Origin: Myxococcus flavus
Lineage (GTDB): Bacteria > Myxococcota > Myxococcia > Myxococcales > Myxococcaceae
Reading direction: 5' to 3'
Assembly (NCBI RefSeq): GCF_050038885.1
Contig: NZ_CP143624.1
Span: forward strand, 8,556,001 to 8,620,000
Length of the DNA: 64,000 bases
The notes under the pieces were generated by a model. It saw only the letters and a program-made list of their open reading frames with translations, had not been told where the DNA came from and made no database searches. The position numbers were made by a program, and so were the translations under genes. The first letter of the stretch is position 1. Each line of letters begins with the position of its first letter. Below are positions 61,116 through 64,000 of this stretch, one piece after another.

Positions 61116-62213
61116 ATGACCCGACCCATGAGACTCGGAGTCCTGACCGGTGGCGGAGACTGCCCCGGCCTCAACGCGCTCATTCGCGGCCTCGTGAAGC
61201 GAGGCACGCACGAGTTCGGCCACGAGTTCGTGGGCATCGAGAACGGCTACATGGGCCTGGTGGAGCCGGGGCTCGCCCGCCCGCTCACCGAGGAGGACAC
61301 GCGCGGCATCCTCCCCAAGGGCGGCACCATCCTGGGGACCTCCAACAAGGCCAACCCGTTCGCCTACGCAACCCGTGAGGACGGGCACTGGGTGGAGCGT
61401 GATGTCTCCGACCAGGTCCTCCGCCGCTGCGAGGAGCTGCGCCTGGACGGCCTCATCGCGGTGGGCGGCGACGGCACGCTGTCGATCGGCCACCGGCTCT
61501 CCGAGAAGGGCCTCAAGGTGGTCGGCTGTCCCAAGACGATCGACAACGACCTGTCCGGCACGGATCAGACGTTCGGCTTCGACACCGCGCGGCTCATCGT
61601 CACCGAGGCGCTCGACCGCCTGCACTCCACCGCCGAGGCCCATGACCGGGTGATGGTGGTGGAGATCATGGGCCGTCACGCCGGCTTCCTCACCCTGGAG
61701 AGTGGTATTGCCGGAGGCGCGGACGTCATCCTGATCCCGGAGATTCCGTACCGCGTGGAGGCCGTGGTGGAGAAGCTCCGCCGCCGCGCCACCCGGCGCC
61801 GCAGCTTCTCCATCATCGCCATCTCCGAGGGCGCGTTCCCGCAGGGCGGCGAGCTGGCCGTGCTGGACTCGGCGGAGGCCATCCCCGGCCGCGGCGTGGT
61901 GCGGCTGGGCGGCTCGGGCAAGGTGCTGGCGGACCTGCTGGCCCGGCACATCGAGGCGGAGATTCGCGTGACGGTGCTGGGCCACCTCCAGCGCGGCGGC
62001 AGCCCGAGCGCGGCGGACCGGGTGCTGGCCACCCGCTACGGGTGCAAGGTCCTGGACCTGGTGAGCGCCGGGCAGTGGGACCACATGGTGGCGCTGCGCG
62101 CGGGAGAAATCGTCGCGGTGCCCCTGAGCGAATCGCGCAAGGAGCGCCGGGTGGATCCCGCGGGCGAGCTGGTGCGCTTCACCAAGAGCATGGGCATCAG
62201 CTTCGGGGACTGA
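61116..62213 (+). CDS. pfk: 6-phosphofructokinase
   Basis: 365 residues (ATG at 61128, MRLGVL, is an alternative start). It phosphorylates fructose-6-phosphate in glycolysis. The phosphoryl-donor loop is GGGDCPGLN (12-20), the substrate and catalytic segment PKTIDND (139-145) with D143 as the base, GGDGT (117-121), and MGRHAGFL binds the sugar phosphate. Glycine at the last position of GGDG (E. coli G104) points to ATP rather than pyrophosphate; the lysine before TIDND (K140, where E. coli has Gly) is typical of the actinobacterial/long-clade enzymes. Pkn4 starts 18 bp downstream; in M. xanthus Pkn4 is reported to phosphorylate and activate this enzyme, and the same arrangement here supports the ortholog call. 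Confidence 0.9.
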   Translation: MTRPMRLGVLTGGGDCPGLNALIRGLVKRGTHEFGHEFVGIENGYMGLVEPGLARPLTEEDTRGILPKGGTILGTSNKANPFAYATREDGHWVERDVSDQVLRRCEELRLDGLIAVGGDGTLSIGHRLSEKGLKVVGCPKTIDNDLSGTDQTFGFDTARLIVTEALDRLHSTAEAHDRVMVVEIMGRHAGFLTLESGIAGGADVILIPEIPYRVEAVVEKLRRRATRRRSFSIIAISEGAFPQGGELAVLDSAEAIPGRGVVRLGGSGKVLADLLARHIEAEIRVTVLGHLQRGGSPSAADRVLATRYGCKVLDLVSAGQWDHMVALRAGEIVAVPLSESRKERRVDPAGELVRFTKSMGISFGD

Positions 62214-62231
62214 GGGAGTTCACCGCACGCC

Positions 62232-64000
62232 ATGACGACGCTCGTCGGCCGCCATATCGGTCGCTATCGCATCCTGGAGCAGCTCGGCTCGGGGGGCATG
62301 AGCGTCGTGTACAAGGGGCTCGACACCGCCCTGGACCGCGAGGTGGCGGTGAAGGTGCTGCACCCGCACCTGGCTGGCAAGGACGAGTCGCGCCGGCGGC
62401 TGGCCCGTGAGGCCCGCGCGGTGGCCAAGCTGCACCACCCCAACATCCTCGAGGTGTTCGACTTCTCCGCCGCGGACGCGCAGGACGCGTTCATCGTCAC
62501 CGAGTACATCCGTGGCCAGACGCTGAAGGCCTTCCTCGACGAGGGCCCCATGGATCCGCCGGAGCTGGCGGCCATGGTCATCCACGAGCTGGCCGCGGCC
62601 CTGGCGCACGCGCACGAAGCGGGCGTCATCCACCGCGACCTCAAGCCGGAGAACGTCATGGTGCGCGAGGACGGCGTCCTCAAGCTCATGGACTTCGGCA
62701 TCGCCCGGCTGATGGACATCGAGGAGCGGATGACCGTCACCGGCACGCTGGTGGGCTCGCCCGCGCACATGTCCCCCGAAATCATCGAGGGCCTGGAGGC
62801 CGGTCCCCCGGCGGACGTCTTCAGCGTGGGCATCATGTTCTACGCGGCGATGACGGGCCGCCTGCCCTTCCTCGCGCCCAACACCACCGCCACGCTCAAG
62901 CGCATCCTGGACGGGGACTATGAGGACCCGCGCCGGCGCGTGCCCGCGCTGTCCGACGAGCTGGCGGACATCTGCGCCATCTGCCTCCAGCGCGACCCGC
63001 AGCAGCGCTACCCGGACGCGGCCCGGCTGCGCGACGCGCTCGCGGACTACCTCGCCGGGCTCGGCTTCGCCCGCGTGGGCGAGGAGCTGGTCTCCTTCTT
63101 CGCCGACCCGCAGTCGTACCGGAAGCTCGCCCGTCAACGCATCGTCGCGACCCTGCTGGAGCGCAGCGAGCGGCAGCTCGCGGAGAAGCGCACTCCGCGC
63201 GCCCTGGCCAGCCTCAACCAGGTGCTCGCGCTGGACGCCACCAACGAGCGGGCGCTCGCGCTCCTCAAGGGCATCCAGCGGACGCAGCGCCTCAAGACCT
63301 GGCGGCGCCGGGGCCTGCGGCTGGGAGTGGGCGTGGCCGCCGCGGGCCTGCTGGGCCTGGGCGGCTGGAAGGCCCGGCATGGCACCCATGACGTGGAGGC
63401 GCACGAATCCCCGATGACGAGCTCGCCGGGGGACGGCATGGCCTCGAAGCCTCCGTCGGAGCCCGACAGCGCGCCGCTCGCCACCACCGCGCCGCCCCGC
63501 GGCCCCGCGGGCGGGGGGCCCGGTGCCCAGGAGAACGCGGGACGGCCCGGCCCGGGCGCGGCACAGCTGACCCGACCCGCGGGGCCACCACCCCGGGCCG
63601 TCAAGGCGCCTCCGGGGCCCGGCGGTCTGCCCTCGCGGTCCGAGAGCACGCCGGCCGTCGGCGGCGCCGTCCGCACGGGCACGGCGCGCCCCTCCGCACC
63701 GGACGAAGAGGACGCGCCCCGCAAGCCGCTGGTGCGCAAGCTGCCCGTGTCCATCCTCGTGCGGCCCTATGGCAGCATCCGGGTGGATGACGGTGACCTC
63801 AGCGCCCAGCCGCTCCAGAAGCACGACGTGGAGATGACGCCGGGGCGCCATACCATCACCATCTCCTGCGACTACTGCGAGGACGTGGTGGACACCATCG
63901 ACGTGCAGGCCGAGGGCGACAACGTCTTCCACCTGCGCGCCCAGCCCAAGCCCTCGCGCCTGTCGGTCGACTTCGAGCCCGCGGGCGCGCAGGTGCGCGT
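62232..64000 (+). CDS. pkn4: Membrane Ser/Thr protein kinase, Pkn4-like (3' partial)
   Basis: The start lies 18 bp after pfk with GGGAG upstream; the gene runs off the window after 589 codons. The kinase domain (residues 12-275) is complete: P-loop LGSGGMSVV, K41 (VAVKVL), HRDLKPEN at 134-141 and DFG at 154-156, then SPAHMSPE. A helical region (290-360), one membrane segment (about 362-380, GLRLGVGVAAAGLLGLGGW) and a long Pro/Gly/Ala linker (385-500) follow. The extracytoplasmic end has PEGA-like blocks (ILVRPYGSIRVDDG, MTPGRHTITISC). Order, spacing and neighbour match the reported M. xanthus pfk-pkn4 operon, where Pkn4 activates phosphofructokinase and so controls glycogen use in development. 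Assignment rests on context and kinase features. Confidence 0.85.
   Translation, partial: MTTLVGRHIGRYRILEQLGSGGMSVVYKGLDTALDREVAVKVLHPHLAGKDESRRRLAREARAVAKLHHPNILEVFDFSAADAQDAFIVTEYIRGQTLKAFLDEGPMDPPELAAMVIHELAAALAHAHEAGVIHRDLKPENVMVREDGVLKLMDFGIARLMDIEERMTVTGTLVGSPAHMSPEIIEGLEAGPPADVFSVGIMFYAAMTGRLPFLAPNTTATLKRILDGDYEDPRRRVPALSDELADICAICLQRDPQQRYPDAARLRDALADYLAGLGFARVGEELVSFFADPQSYRKLARQRIVATLLERSERQLAEKRTPRALASLNQVLALDATNERALALLKGIQRTQRLKTWRRRGLRLGVGVAAAGLLGLGGWKARHGTHDVEAHESPMTSSPGDGMASKPPSEPDSAPLATTAPPRGPAGGGPGAQENAGRPGPGAAQLTRPAGPPPRAVKAPPGPGGLPSRSESTPAVGGAVRTGTARPSAPDEEDAPRKPLVRKLPVSILVRPYGSIRVDDGDLSAQPLQKHDVEMTPGRHTITISCDYCEDVVDTIDVQAEGDNVFHLRAQPKPSRLSVDFEPAGAQVR

Overview
The window is high-GC DNA that reads as a myxobacterial (Myxococcaceae, Myxococcus/Corallococcus-like) chromosome. 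Evidence: a Lon protease at 12959-15442 that I recognise as the BsgA/LonD type of Myxococcus xanthus, an adjacent 6-phosphofructokinase / Ser-Thr kinase pair at 61116-64000 that matches the described M. xanthus pfk-pkn4 arrangement, many lipoproteins with signal-peptidase II motifs, FHA domains, and a very large hybrid NRPS/PKS system. Species cannot be fixed from the sequence alone.

Layout. 1-11.5 kb: end of an SPFH protein gene, a WYL-regulator / SDR / phytanoyl-CoA-dioxygenase-like operon (minus), an ABC-F ATPase, a lipoprotein, a sugar-nucleotide epimerase, an FHA protein, a small lipoprotein and the mutasome genes imuA-imuB. 11.5-20.1 kb: VWA lipoprotein, bsgA (lonD) with a strong terminator, a large FG-GAP-repeat lipoprotein of less GC-rich composition, and a periplasmic amidase. 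20.1-48.6 kb: the biosynthetic locus. 48.8-58.8 kb: aldo/keto reductase, lipoprotein, divergent UdgX-DUF4130 protein, an overlapping FHA-membrane protein / S1C protease pair, a DUF3943 protein, a thioesterase and several small unknown membrane proteins. 58.8-64 kb: GNAT acetyltransferase, a decayed SRPBCC gene, a VOC protein, a TPR protein, then pfk and the 5' part of pkn4 with a recognisable sigma70-type promoter.

Biosynthetic locus. A minus-strand operon encodes, in order of transcription, a 1774-residue protein FAAL-ACP-C-A1-PCP, a 6786-residue protein KS-AT-ACP-C-[A* interrupted by a luciferase-like monooxygenase, no PCP]-C-A2-PCP-C-A3-PCP-C-A4-PCP-C-A5-PCP-TE, a heme-oxygenase-fold (iron-containing redox) protein and a VOC metalloprotein; a class III aminotransferase is convergent. 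Pocket residues read by eye suggest Val for A3 and A5 and Asp for A4. The inferred product is an N-acylated peptide with one unreduced malonate-derived ketide unit, probably oxidised by the embedded monooxygenase, followed by X-Val-Asp-Val. The most striking elements are the decayed adenylation domain kept as a holder for the flavin monooxygenase with its own carrier domain lost, a nearly identical 1.65-kb duplicated A-domain tract (gene conversion), a carrier domain of epimerisation type with no epimerase after it, and the two small metalloenzymes closing the operon.
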